A stretch of 64,000 nucleotides of DNA, from contig CAKTCK010000003.1 of assembly GCA_934539245.1 (NCBI GenBank), forward strand, positions 1 to 64,000. Direction: 5' to 3'. Positions 47,966-55,916 of the stretch are shown here, in pieces. The notes under the pieces are model-generated. The model saw nothing but the letters and a program-made list of their open reading frames with translations, was not told the DNA's origin and made no database searches. The stretch is from an uncultured Faecalibacterium sp. (GTDB lineage Bacteria; Bacillota; Clostridia; Oscillospirales; Ruminococcaceae). Each line of letters starts with the position of its first letter. Positions within the stretch are counted from its first letter, which is position 1. The position numbers and the translations under genes are program-made.

Positions 47966-48125
47966 AACTCCCTCAGTCAAAACCTGACGGTTTTGCCAGC
48001 TCCCTCTGAGAGGGAGCCTTTGGCAGTAAGGGGAAGTTTGCGGTTTTGCCAAAGGCCCCATCCCAGAGGGGGCTGTCGCCGTAGGCGACTGGGGGAGTTT
48101 TAGCGTGCTCGCCCTCTCCGTCCCC
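47966..48125. repeat. Palindromic intergenic repeat, family 1, copy 6
   Basis: CCCTCAGT, CAAAACC-tgac-GGTTTTG (47978-47995), CTCCCTctgAGAGGGAG, the spacer GGAAGTTTGCGGTTTTGCCAAAGG (split), then CAGAGGGGGCT, GTCGCC-gta-GGCGAC (48075-48089), TGGGGGAG. It is followed by a fragment CGCCCTCTCCG and a family 2 hairpin. Confidence 0.82.
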
Positions 48126-48127
48126 TC

Positions 48128-48176
48128 CCGTGAAAAAGGGTTCCAGAAACGCCCGCGAGCGTTTCTGGAACCCTTT
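48128..48176 (-). terminator. Terminator after the WYL regulator; family 2 hairpin 1 copy
   Basis: CCCGTGAAAAAGGG precedes an 18-bp stem: AAAGGGTTCCAGAAACGC (48135-48152) with GCGTTTCTGGAACCCTTT (48159-48176). The GTGAAAA lead-in and AGAAACGCC core match copy C of family 2, but hairpin 2 is absent. On the minus strand it ends the regulator gene. Confidence 0.85.
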
Positions 48177-48180
48177 CTAT

Positions 48181-49137
48181 TTATTCATGCTGCTTCGTCA
48201 AGCTCTGCACCATTTCGTGCAGCTGGGCGCGGACGGCGGCGGGGGCGGTGACCTCTACCTTGCCGCCAAAGCCGCACACCCAGCCGAAAAACTGCTGGCT
48301 GACGCAGATGGGCACATCAAAGTGGAAGTGTTCTGCGTCCTCCGGGCAGAACACCGGCTCGCGGCCAAAGCGCTCCCGCATGACCGGCTCAAGGTCGGCA
48401 GCGCACCGCAGGGTGACCCGGTACTCGGTGCCGCCGAACATATTGAAGTGCTTGCGCAGGTAGGCGGGCAGATCGAAGGTGCGGAAGAACTCTTTGCCCC
48501 GGCGCGGCTCGTCCAGCACCAGCACCCCGGCCATCCGGTCCACCCGGTAGTGGCGCATAGGGGGCGCTTTTTCGTCCTGATAGGCAATGAGGTAATAGCA
48601 GCCGTTGTCCCATGCCAGCTGCCACGGGCTTACGGTGCGCACGGTGCTGCTGCCCTTGTAGCGGAACTGCACCAGACACCCCCGGTTAATGGCGGTGTGC
48701 AGCGCATCGATGCTGTACAAAAGGGTCTGGCTGTCGGTCTTGGGACGTCCGTCCACATACACCTGACGCTGCAGCTGGGTGCCCTCGTAGTCGGAGCAGA
48801 GGGCTTCCAGCTTGTGGATGAGACGCTTGCTGGTGCGCGCCGAGATGACGCTGCTGGACTGTACTGCGTCCACCAGCAGCTTCAGCTCCGAAAGCTCGAA
48901 TGCACGGCTTGCCATCCAGTACCCGCCGCCGCGCCCGCGCTGCAGCTGGATGTCGTAGCCCAGACTGCGCAGGGTGTCGATATCGCTGTAAATGCTCTTG
49001 CGCTCGGCAAGAATGCCCTGATTTTCCAGCAGCTGCACCAGCTGGGGCACGTTCAGGCGGTGGTTCTCGTCGGTGCGCTGCTCAAGGATGCGCAGCAGTG
49101 TTACCAGCTTGGATTTCTGTCCTTCCTGCTTGGGCAT
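48181..49137 (-). CDS. WYL-domain transcriptional regulator (HTH type 11)
   Basis: A 318-residue regulator. Residues 1-75 form a winged helix (KLVTLLRILEQRTDENHRL, ERKSIYSDIDTLRSLGYDIQ). Residues 140-215 form the WYL domain, with LVQFRYKG, TVSPWQLAWDNGCYYLIAYQ (the WYL-like core reads Tyr-Tyr-Leu) and RHYRVDRM. A C-terminal WCX-type extension follows. WYL domains bind small ligands or nucleic acid. It starts 22 bases after tyrA at the end of the aroF-aroA-tyrA run, so it may report on or control aromatic synthesis. Confidence 0.88.
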   Translation of the reverse strand: MPKQEGQKSKLVTLLRILEQRTDENHRLNVPQLVQLLENQGILAERKSIYSDIDTLRSLGYDIQLQRGRGGGYWMASRAFELSELKLLVDAVQSSSVISARTSKRLIHKLEALCSDYEGTQLQRQVYVDGRPKTDSQTLLYSIDALHTAINRGCLVQFRYKGSSTVRTVSPWQLAWDNGCYYLIAYQDEKAPPMRHYRVDRMAGVLVLDEPRRGKEFFRTFDLPAYLRKHFNMFGGTEYRVTLRCAADLEPVMRERFGREPVFCPEDAEHFHFDVPICVSQQFFGWVCGFGGKVEVTAPAAVRAQLHEMVQSLTKQHE

Positions 49138-49159
49138 GGGGCAATACCTCCATCACGGT

Positions 49160-50023
49160 TTATTCCGGCAGCTTTTTGTCAAAGGCGGCGCGGCGCTGGG
49201 TGGAAAGGCGGAACATCTCTTCCAGCTTGTCCCGGTCGTCCGCCACAAGGGCGGCGCGCATTTCCTGCAAAGCAGAATCGAACTGGTCGATCTCGCTGAT
49301 CAGGTTCTGCTTGTTCCACAAAAACAGCTCTGCCCACATTTTATCGTTGATGCGTGCAATGCGGGTCAGATCCCGGAAGGAGTCGCCGGTGTACTCGCAC
49401 AGCGAGGTGTTGTCGTTGGCGCACATCAGGCTTACGGCGATGGCGTGGCACAGCTGGCTGACGTAGCCGATCATCCGGTCGTGCTCCTGCACCGTCAGGG
49501 TGCAGATGTGCTTGAAGCCCAGCACCTCGGCCAGCTCCTTTGCCCACTGGATGCCCGCCGGGGTGTTCTTCTCGGTGGGGGTGATGATGAAGTTTGCCGG
49601 GGCAAAATTCACCTCGGCGGCATGCTCCACGCTGGAAGTCTCGCGGCCGGCCATGGGGTGGCTGGCGATGAACTCCACCCCCGCCGGGCACAGCGCCTGC
49701 ACCGGCTCCACAAGGCCGGTTTTGACGCCGGAAACATCCGTAAAGATGCACCCGGGCTTGAGCAGATGACCGTAGGTACGGAACCAGTCCAGCAGCGCGG
49801 TGGGGTACAGACCAAAAATGATATGGTCGGCCTGCCGGACAAGGTCCTCAAAATCATGGGTCTTGCCGCCGGCGATATAGCCGTGCTCCAGCGCGTACTG
49901 CAAGTGTCCCTCGCTGCGGTTGATGCCGTCCACATGGAAGCCGGCGCGGGTCAGCTCCAGCGCGTACTTGCCGCCCAGCAGACCCAGACCCACTACGAGA
50001 TAACGTTTTGTTTTATCAAGCAT
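49160..50023 (-). CDS. tyrA: Prephenate dehydrogenase
   Basis: A 287-residue NAD-dependent enzyme that converts prephenate to 4-hydroxyphenylpyruvate for tyrosine. The nucleotide motif is VVGLGLLGGKYALELTRAGF near residue 10. FTDVSGVKTGLV and EFIASHPMAGRE (catalytic His) are near residues 105-130, followed by the helical dimerisation domain. There is no chorismate mutase or ACT domain. It overlaps the aroA stop by eight bases. Confidence 0.93.
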   Translation of the reverse strand: MLDKTKRYLVVGLGLLGGKYALELTRAGFHVDGINRSEGHLQYALEHGYIAGGKTHDFEDLVRQADHIIFGLYPTALLDWFRTYGHLLKPGCIFTDVSGVKTGLVEPVQALCPAGVEFIASHPMAGRETSSVEHAAEVNFAPANFIITPTEKNTPAGIQWAKELAEVLGFKHICTLTVQEHDRMIGYVSQLCHAIAVSLMCANDNTSLCEYTGDSFRDLTRIARINDKMWAELFLWNKQNLISEIDQFDSALQEMRAALVADDRDKLEEMFRLSTQRRAAFDKKLPE

Positions 50024-51290
50024 CTTCTACCTCCACGCCAAGCGGCGCTGCATCTGCAAAAAAGCCGGGCCAGCTCTTCTGGATGGCTTCGGCATCGTCC
50101 ACGGTCAGGGGCAGCCCGGCGGCTGCGGCCAGCACCGCAAGGCTCATGACTACCCGGTGGTCGTTGTGGCCGTGCAGGAGGGCGGCAGGGGCGTGCAGAC
50201 GCCCGGCACAGCCGTGCACCGTGATGGTGCCGCCGTTGCTTTCCAGCACGCCGCCGCAGGCGCGCAGCTCGGCTTCCATGGCTGCGATGCGGTCGCTCTC
50301 TTTCAGCCGCAGCCGCTCCGCGTTGCGGATGACGGTGGTGCCCTCGCACAGCAGACCCAGCACCATCAGCACGGGGCCAAGGTCGGGGCAGTCCGCAAGG
50401 TCGATGTCCACCCCATGCAGGGGCGCTTTTGCAAAGGTGACGCTGTCGCCTTCGCGGGTAAACACCGCGCCGCACCGGCGCAGGATATCCAGAATAGCGG
50501 CATCGCCCTGCAAAGTGTCCGGTGCAAGGCCGGTGATGGTCACCCCGCCGCACACTGCGCCCAGCACCGCCGGAAATGCAGCCTGACTGTAATCGCCCTC
50601 CACGTTGTAGTCGCAGGGGCGGTACTGCTGCCCGCCCGGCAGCAGCAGGGTGGTTTCGTCCAGCCAGCGGCTGTGCACCCCAAAAGCGGCCTGCACGGCG
50701 CGGGTCATGTCGATGTAGCTGCGGCTCTCCACGGGGGGAATAAGGTGCAGCTGGCTGTCCCCGGGCAGCAGCGGCAGCGCGAACAGCAGCCCGCTGATGA
50801 ACTGGCTGGACACGTTGCCCGCCAGCCGGTAGTCCCCGGGGGTCAGTGCGCCTTCCACGGTCAGTCCGGCAGGAGATTGCTCAAACCGTAGATTCTGCTC
50901 ACGATATAACGTTTCGTATACGGATTGCGGGCGCTCCATCAGCCGCCCGCGCCCGGTAAAGGTGACCGGCTGGCCGGTCAGGCTGGCGATGGGGATCAAA
51001 AACCGCAGGGTGCTGCCGCTTTCGCAGCAGTCCACCGGGGCGGTCAGGGGCAGAAAATGCCCAAGCCCCTGCACAGTAGCATCGTCCGCGCCGGTGTCCA
51101 CGGCGGCGCACAGCTGCGCGGCAGCGGACAGGGTGGCAGAGATATCCTTGCTGAATTCCAGATGGGTGATGTGGGAGCGCCCCACAGCCAGCGCGGCGCA
51201 CAGCACGGCGCGGTGCGCCATGCTTTTGCTGGGCGGCGCGGCGATCACGCCCCCGATGCCGCCGGGGGCAGGTCTGATGGTTACTAGCAT
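50016..51290 (-). CDS. aroA: 3-phosphoshikimate 1-carboxyvinyltransferase (EPSP synthase)
   Basis: A 424-residue enzyme for the sixth shikimate step. The shikimate-phosphate loop appears as APPSKSMAHRAVLCAALA, then CCESGSTLRFLIPIASL, GNVSSQFISGLLFALP, the SYIDMTRAVQAAFG region, RLRLKESDRIAAMEAEL and the final HNDHRVVMSLAVLA. The fold is complete. The start (51290) is preceded by GGATACCACCGCT and lies 62 bases after aroF. Translation of tyrA is coupled to its stop. Confidence 0.96.
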   Translation of the reverse strand: MLVTIRPAPGGIGGVIAAPPSKSMAHRAVLCAALAVGRSHITHLEFSKDISATLSAAAQLCAAVDTGADDATVQGLGHFLPLTAPVDCCESGSTLRFLIPIASLTGQPVTFTGRGRLMERPQSVYETLYREQNLRFEQSPAGLTVEGALTPGDYRLAGNVSSQFISGLLFALPLLPGDSQLHLIPPVESRSYIDMTRAVQAAFGVHSRWLDETTLLLPGGQQYRPCDYNVEGDYSQAAFPAVLGAVCGGVTITGLAPDTLQGDAAILDILRRCGAVFTREGDSVTFAKAPLHGVDIDLADCPDLGPVLMVLGLLCEGTTVIRNAERLRLKESDRIAAMEAELRACGGVLESNGGTITVHGCAGRLHAPAALLHGHNDHRVVMSLAVLAAAAGLPLTVDDAEAIQKSWPGFFADAAPLGVEVEDA

Positions 51291-51352
51291 AGCGGTGGTA
51301 TCCTTTTATAATTTCCCCCGGCAGCGCTTCAGCGCCTGAGGGGGTAAACGGT

Positions 51353-52369
51353 TTACATATCCCGGCCGATGGCCCAAGCCACCTGACGGCACTTGGCCAT
51401 GGCCTGTGCAAAGGCGTCCGGGGTCAGGCACTGTGCGCCATCGCTCCATGCGTGCTGGGGGTCGTAGTGCACCTCTACCTCCAGACCGTCCGCACCGGCG
51501 GCCACAGCGGCGATCATCATGGGTTCCACCAGATTGGACTTGCCGGTGGCGTGGCTGGGGTCCACCACGATGGGCAGATGGGTCTTTTCGTGGATGATGG
51601 GCACTGCGGAAAGATCCAGCGTGTTGCGGGTGTATTTTTCAAAGGTGCGGATGCCGCGCTCGCAGAAGATGACCTGCTCGTTGCCGCCGGCCATGATGTA
51701 CTCGGCGCTCATGATCCACTCCTCGATGGTGTTGCACAGGCCGCGCTTGAGCAGCACCGGCTTGTGCATCTTGCCCACGGCCTTGAGCAGCTGGAAGTTC
51801 TGCATATTGCGTGCGCCGATCTGCACCACGTCCACATACTCCTCAAACTCCGGGATGCGGTCCTCGCTCATCAGCTCGGAGACGATGGGCAGGCCGGTGG
51901 CTTCGCGTGCCTTTACCATGTCTAAGATGCCCTCGGTCTCCAGACCCTGAAAGGCGTAGGGAGAGGTGCGGGGCTTGTAGGCACCGCCGCGGAACAGCGC
52001 TGCGCCGCCCGCCTTGACCCCCTGCGCGATGCGCAGTGCCTGCTCGGCGTTCTCGATGCTGCAGGGACCCGCCATTACGGCGATCTTTTCCTTGCTGCCG
52101 ATCTTCACGCCGCCGCAGTCGATGACCGAGTCGGCGGGGTGGAACAGGCGGTTTGCGCGCTTATAGGGCGCGGACACACGGGTAACGTTGTCGATCCACG
52201 GGTTTGCCAGCACGTCCCGCTCGTCGATCTTGGTGGTATCGCCCACCAGACCGAACACGTTGTAGTCCTTGCCGGTGATCAGGGTCACGTCCAGACCCTG
52301 CTTTTCGAATTTATCAACGATCTTTTCCAGCTCCTCTTTTGGAGTGCCTTTTTTGGTGGAGATGATCAT
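51353..52369 (-). CDS. aroF: 3-deoxy-7-phosphoheptulonate synthase, type I-beta
   Basis: A 338-residue DAHP synthase, the first shikimate step (PEP plus erythrose-4-phosphate). Residues 1-70 are the ferredoxin-like regulatory domain of the I-beta class (MIISTKKGTPKEELEKIV, GKDYNVFGLVGDTTKID), which usually gives feedback control by Tyr or Phe. The barrel shows VMAGPCSIEN, FRGGAYKPRTSPYAFQG, IGARNMQNFQLLKAVGK, PVLLKRG and PIVVDPSHATGK. It is 23 bases downstream of the DUF559 gene on the same strand. Confidence 0.95.
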   Translation of the reverse strand: MIISTKKGTPKEELEKIVDKFEKQGLDVTLITGKDYNVFGLVGDTTKIDERDVLANPWIDNVTRVSAPYKRANRLFHPADSVIDCGGVKIGSKEKIAVMAGPCSIENAEQALRIAQGVKAGGAALFRGGAYKPRTSPYAFQGLETEGILDMVKAREATGLPIVSELMSEDRIPEFEEYVDVVQIGARNMQNFQLLKAVGKMHKPVLLKRGLCNTIEEWIMSAEYIMAGGNEQVIFCERGIRTFEKYTRNTLDLSAVPIIHEKTHLPIVVDPSHATGKSNLVEPMMIAAVAAGADGLEVEVHYDPQHAWSDGAQCLTPDAFAQAMAKCRQVAWAIGRDM

Positions 52370-52392
52370 GGGAGGTTGTTCCTTTCCTGTTT

Positions 52393-52764
52393 TTAAGATT
52401 GAAGTCTGCTTTGAATGGTATTGTCTATCTGTGCACAGACGGCATTAAAATGGTTGTCCACATCGTTATTTGCAAAACGGAGAACCAGTAACCCATACTG
52501 TTCAAGAACCGCACTTCGTTCTGCATCGTAAGCCTTGCCCTGCTCGGTATAGTGTTGGGAACCGTCCAGTTCGATCACAAGCCGTGCCTGTGCACAGTAA
52601 AAGTCAACGACAAAGGATTCAATGATCCGTTGCTTGTAGATTTTTACAGGATAATCACGCAGAAACAGATACCAAAGCTTTCGCTCTTGCGCAGTAGATG
52701 TGCGGCGCAGAGTGCGTGCAGTGCCAAGCATTTTATAATTTTTGTTGACTGTGGCGTGTTTCAT
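52393..52764 (-). CDS. DUF559 endonuclease-like protein
   Basis: A 123-residue single-domain DUF559 protein related to Vsr-type mismatch endonucleases. Landmarks are LRRTSTAQERKLWYLFLRDYP, KQRIIESFVVDFYC (catalytic Asp), LVIELDGSQHY (Glu-x-Asp-Gly), YDAERSAVLEQYGLLVLRF and NNDVDNHF. All catalytic-looking residues are present. Its base composition is clearly lower in GC than that of the aro genes on either side. It sits with a double family 1 repeat between aroQ and aroF, where it interrupts the pathway cluster, so acquisition by transfer is likely. Confidence 0.88.
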   Translation of the reverse strand: MKHATVNKNYKMLGTARTLRRTSTAQERKLWYLFLRDYPVKIYKQRIIESFVVDFYCAQARLVIELDGSQHYTEQGKAYDAERSAVLEQYGLLVLRFANNDVDNHFNAVCAQIDNTIQSRLQS

Positions 52765-52790
52765 GAACGACTTCCTTTGTGGTAACGGGC

Positions 52791-53055
52791 ACGCCCTCTC
52801 AGGCGCTCCCGCGCCAGCTCTCCCAAAGGGAGAGCCAAGGTCTAAGGCTCGTTGCTAAAGCATTAGGAGCAATGAGAAAGTTTCCGGCAGTGCTCTTGGC
52901 TCTCCCTTTGGGAGAGCTGTCACCGCAGGTGACTGAGAGGGCGCACGCCGTTGGCTTCGTTGCTGAAGTTTTAGGAGCAATGAGAAAGCTTCTGGTAGTG
53001 CTCTTGCTTCTCCCTTTGGGAGAGGTGGCATCGCGCAGCGATGACTGAGAGGGTT
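52791..53055. repeat. Palindromic intergenic repeat, family 1, copy 7 (double)
   Basis: The first unit (52791-52943) is the cleanest in the window: CCCTCTCAGGCGC-tccc-GCGCC, CTCTCCCaaaGGGAGAG, a 65-base spacer, CTCTCCCtttGGGAGAG, GTCACC-gca-GGTGAC and TGAGAGGGCG. The second unit repeats the spacer and ends CATCGC-gca-GCGATG (53029-53043) then ACTGAGAGGG. It separates aroQ from the DUF559 gene. Confidence 0.9.
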
Positions 53056-53061
53056 CGTCTT

Positions 53062-53526
53062 TTACATCACGATATGCGCCTTACTGGAGCCGTCGGTGCG
53101 CAGCAGCTGCGCCAGCCAGATGCAGGCGTGCAGGTAGCCCTGCGGGCCTTCGCCGATAAAATGTCCCTGACAGCCAAAGGACACCACGTCCGTTTTGCGG
53201 AAGGGCTCGCGCTCGTCCGGGGCGTCCAGCATCACCTCTACGGCGGGCACGCTGCACAGCCGCAGCGCGTCCAGAATGGCTACGCTGTAATGGGCGTAGC
53301 CGCCGGGGTTCAGCACGATGCCGTCCACCCGCCCCGAGGCGGACTGGATCTCGTCGATGAGATCGCCCTCGTGGTTGGACTGGCAGATATCCGTCTCGAT
53401 GCCAAGCTGGTCGCAGCCCGCCTGCACATAGTCCATCAGGCCGGTGTAGTCCACCTCACCCGGCACGCCGGGCTCAGACCAGCGGGCCAGATTGATGTTG
53501 GGCCCGTTAAGAATCAAAAATTTCAT
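53062..53526 (-). CDS. aroQ: Type II 3-dehydroquinase, divergent
   Basis: A 154-residue AroQ-type dehydroquinase. FLILNGPNINL, CQSNHEGDLIDEIQ and LNPGGYAHYSVAILDAL (catalytic His) are clear. The lid region that normally reads G-x-Arg-Glu-Pro-x-x-Tyr-Gly is LARWSEPGVPGEVDYTG, longer and with Arg and Tyr displaced. The Arg of the usual AIRDA motif is Leu, and VEVHLSN becomes VEVMLDAPDE. It is the only dehydroquinase in the cluster, so it is probably functional with an altered site. The start overlaps aroEK by 20 bases. Confidence 0.85.
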   Translation of the reverse strand: MKFLILNGPNINLARWSEPGVPGEVDYTGLMDYVQAGCDQLGIETDICQSNHEGDLIDEIQSASGRVDGIVLNPGGYAHYSVAILDALRLCSVPAVEVMLDAPDEREPFRKTDVVSFGCQGHFIGEGPQGYLHACIWLAQLLRTDGSSKAHIVM

Positions 53527-54769
53527 CCAGTGCCTCCTGTGCAGCTGCCAGCGTCTGGGCCAGCGTGCCGGTGTTGGGGACCACCGCGTCTGCGGCGGCA
53601 AGGTACAGCGGGCGGCGCTGGGCTTCCATGGTGCGAAGCGCTTCGGCGCTGGAGGAAAGCGGGCGGTCGCCGCCCACAGCCAGCGCTTCCACCGGCCGGT
53701 CGATGAACAGCACCACGCCGTTCTGGCGCAGGGCGCGGACATTCTCTGCCCGCTTCACCGCGCCGCCGCCGCAGGAGAGTACAAGCCCCTTTTCCTTGCC
53801 GAAGCGGGCGATCTGCGCGGTCTCCTTTGCCCGGAAGCCCTCTTCGCCCTCGGCGGCAAAGATATCCGGGATGCTGCGCCCGTCTGCCTTGACGATCTCC
53901 TCGTCCAGATCCACAAGGGGTCTGCCCAGCTGCTTTGCCAGCAGCCGGCCAAGGGTGGATTTGCCGCAGGAGGGCATGCCCACAAGGGCGATGTTCAGGG
54001 TCTCGCGGCGCAGCGCGGCGGTGATGCGCCGCACCTCAGCCGGGGCGTCTCCGAACTTGCGGTCCAGGAAGTATTCGGCGGCGTACACCGCCTGTGCCAC
54101 CAGCATCTCCAGCCCGCCTACAGCCACCGGCACACCGGCTTCCTCGGCGCGGAGAATGAGTTCCGTCTTGTTGGGGTTATAGACCACGTCCACCACGGCT
54201 TCCAGCCCGGGCATGGCAGCTACGTCCAAGCTGCACACGCCCACGTTGGGGTACATCCCGGCGGGGGTGGTGTTGAACACCACCTGTGCGCCGCTGTGCA
54301 CGGCTTCGGCGTAGCTCAGCTCGCCCTTTTCCAGGTCAGGGGTGCGGCTGACCGTCAGCACCTTGGCCGCGCCCTTGTCCAGTGCCACCGCGCGGGTGGT
54401 GTTGTGGGTGCCGCCGGTGCCTAAAATGAGCACGGTCTTGCCCGCAAGTTCTACGCCGTGGGCTTCGCACAGGTGGGCAAAGCCCGAATAATCGGTGTTG
54501 TAGCCGTAGAGCAGACCGTTTTTATTGACCACCGTGTTCACCGCACCGATGGCGCGGGCGCGGGGGTCGATGAAGGAGCAGTACTCCATCACCAGTTTTT
54601 TATAGGGGATAGTCACATTGATGGCCTTGAACTGCCGCCGCTGCAAAAAGGCGCGGGCATCTGCCTCGGTGGGCAGGGGGCACAGCTCGTAGCTGTACCC
54701 GCAAAGCAGCTCATGGATGGTCTTGGAGTAGGAGTGTCCCAGCTTGCCGCCGATGAGTCCGTATTCCAT
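53507..54769 (-). CDS. aroEK: Shikimate dehydrogenase / shikimate kinase fusion
   Basis: A 420-residue bifunctional protein. Residues 1 to about 255 are AroE: LIGGKLGHSYSKTIHELL, NVTIPYKKLVMEYC (catalytic Lys), GAVNTVV, GYNTDYSGF and the NADP motif ILGTGGTHNTTRA. Residues 262-420 are AroK: the P-loop IALVGMPSCGKSTLGRLLA, the LVDLDEEIVKADGRSI substrate block, FRAKETAQIARF and LSCGGGAV, and the lid near DRPLSSS. Fusion joins two consecutive steps. Adjoining genes overlap or abut (aroQ overlaps by 20 bases, aroC is one base away). Confidence 0.95.
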   Translation of the reverse strand: MEYGLIGGKLGHSYSKTIHELLCGYSYELCPLPTEADARAFLQRRQFKAINVTIPYKKLVMEYCSFIDPRARAIGAVNTVVNKNGLLYGYNTDYSGFAHLCEAHGVELAGKTVLILGTGGTHNTTRAVALDKGAAKVLTVSRTPDLEKGELSYAEAVHSGAQVVFNTTPAGMYPNVGVCSLDVAAMPGLEAVVDVVYNPNKTELILRAEEAGVPVAVGGLEMLVAQAVYAAEYFLDRKFGDAPAEVRRITAALRRETLNIALVGMPSCGKSTLGRLLAKQLGRPLVDLDEEIVKADGRSIPDIFAAEGEEGFRAKETAQIARFGKEKGLVLSCGGGAVKRAENVRALRQNGVVLFIDRPVEALAVGGDRPLSSSAEALRTMEAQRRPLYLAAADAVVPNTGTLAQTLAAAQEALDEIFDS

Positions 54770-54770
54770 C

Positions 54771-55913
54771 TCAGTCCTCCTTCCGGTAGCCGGTGGGGTC
54801 GGTCATCCACCGGGCACCGTACCGGGCGGTGAGCAGATCGCCCACCGCAAGGGCGGCGGCGCAGGTCTGCACAATGGCGGCCCGGGGCACGATGCAGGGG
54901 TCGTGCCGTCCCTGAATGGACAGCTGTGCGTCCTTTTTGGCGATATAGTCCACCGTGTCCTGCTGCTTGTAGATGCTGGGGGTGGGCTTGACGGCGGTGC
55001 GGAACACCACCGGCATTCCGTTGGCGATGCCGCCGTTGATGCCGGCGTTGTGGTTGGTGGCGGTGACAACCGCGCCCTCTGCCGTCATGCGGAAAGCGTC
55101 GTTTGCCTCCGAACCGCGCAGCCCGGCAAAGCCGAAGCCGGTGCCGAACTCGATGCCCTTGACCGCCGGGATGGAAAAGGCCAAGTGGGCGATCTCGCTC
55201 TCCACGCTGTCAAAGTAGGGCTCACCGATGCCGGCGGGCAGGCCGAGGATGGCCGTTTCCAGCACGCCGCCCACGCTGTCGCCCTCGGCACCTGCGGCGC
55301 GGATGGCGGCCTTCATGGGCTCTTCCACGGCGGCGTCCAGCACCGCAAAGCCCTCGGTCTTGGCGGTAAGCGTCCCCACCTGTGCCGCAAGGGCGGCGGG
55401 GTCGTCCAGCGCAAAGGGGGTATCAGTGAGACCTGCACACCGGGCGATGTGGGTGGTGATATCAATGCCCGCCCGCTGCAGTGCGGCCAGCACGATGCTG
55501 CCGCCTGCCACAAGGGCGGCAGTCACCCGGCCGGAAAAGTGCCCGCCGCCCCGGGCGTCCTGAAAGCCGTGGTACTTGGCGTAGGCGGTAAAGTCCGCGT
55601 GGCCGGGGCGCAGAAGGTCGGCGGTCTTGGCGTAGTCGCCGCTGCGGGTGTTCTGGTTTTCGATCATCAGGGCAATGGCGGTGCCGGTGGTGTGGCCGTT
55701 CACCACACCGGACAGCAGCTGCACCGCGTCCGCCTCCACCCGGGGGGTGGAAAGGCCGTCGCCCCGGGCACGGCGCTTGTCCATGCAGGCGGCGAGAAAG
55801 CTCTCGTCCACCGGCACACCGGCGGCCATGCCGTCCAGCACCGCGCCCACGGCGCGGCCATGGCTCTCGCCGAAGATGGTCAGCGAAAGGTCGCTGCCAA
55901 AGGTGTTTTTCAT
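54771..55913 (-). CDS. aroC: Chorismate synthase
   Basis: A 380-residue FMN-dependent enzyme for the last common step. Signatures in order are LTIFGESHGRAVGAVLDG near residue 11, DKRRARGDGLSTPRVEADAV, SGVVNGHTTGTAIAL, RPGHADFTAYAKYHGFQDARGGGHFSGR near residues 105-132 (split here) and GSEANDAFRMTAEG with NHNAGINGGIANGMPV. Length and motifs are normal. It begins 3 bases after the aroB stop. Confidence 0.97.
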   Translation of the reverse strand: MKNTFGSDLSLTIFGESHGRAVGAVLDGMAAGVPVDESFLAACMDKRRARGDGLSTPRVEADAVQLLSGVVNGHTTGTAIALMIENQNTRSGDYAKTADLLRPGHADFTAYAKYHGFQDARGGGHFSGRVTAALVAGGSIVLAALQRAGIDITTHIARCAGLTDTPFALDDPAALAAQVGTLTAKTEGFAVLDAAVEEPMKAAIRAAGAEGDSVGGVLETAILGLPAGIGEPYFDSVESEIAHLAFSIPAVKGIEFGTGFGFAGLRGSEANDAFRMTAEGAVVTATNHNAGINGGIANGMPVVFRTAVKPTPSIYKQQDTVDYIAKKDAQLSIQGRHDPCIVPRAAIVQTCAAALAVGDLLTARYGARWMTDPTGYRKED

Positions 55914-55916
55914 GGG

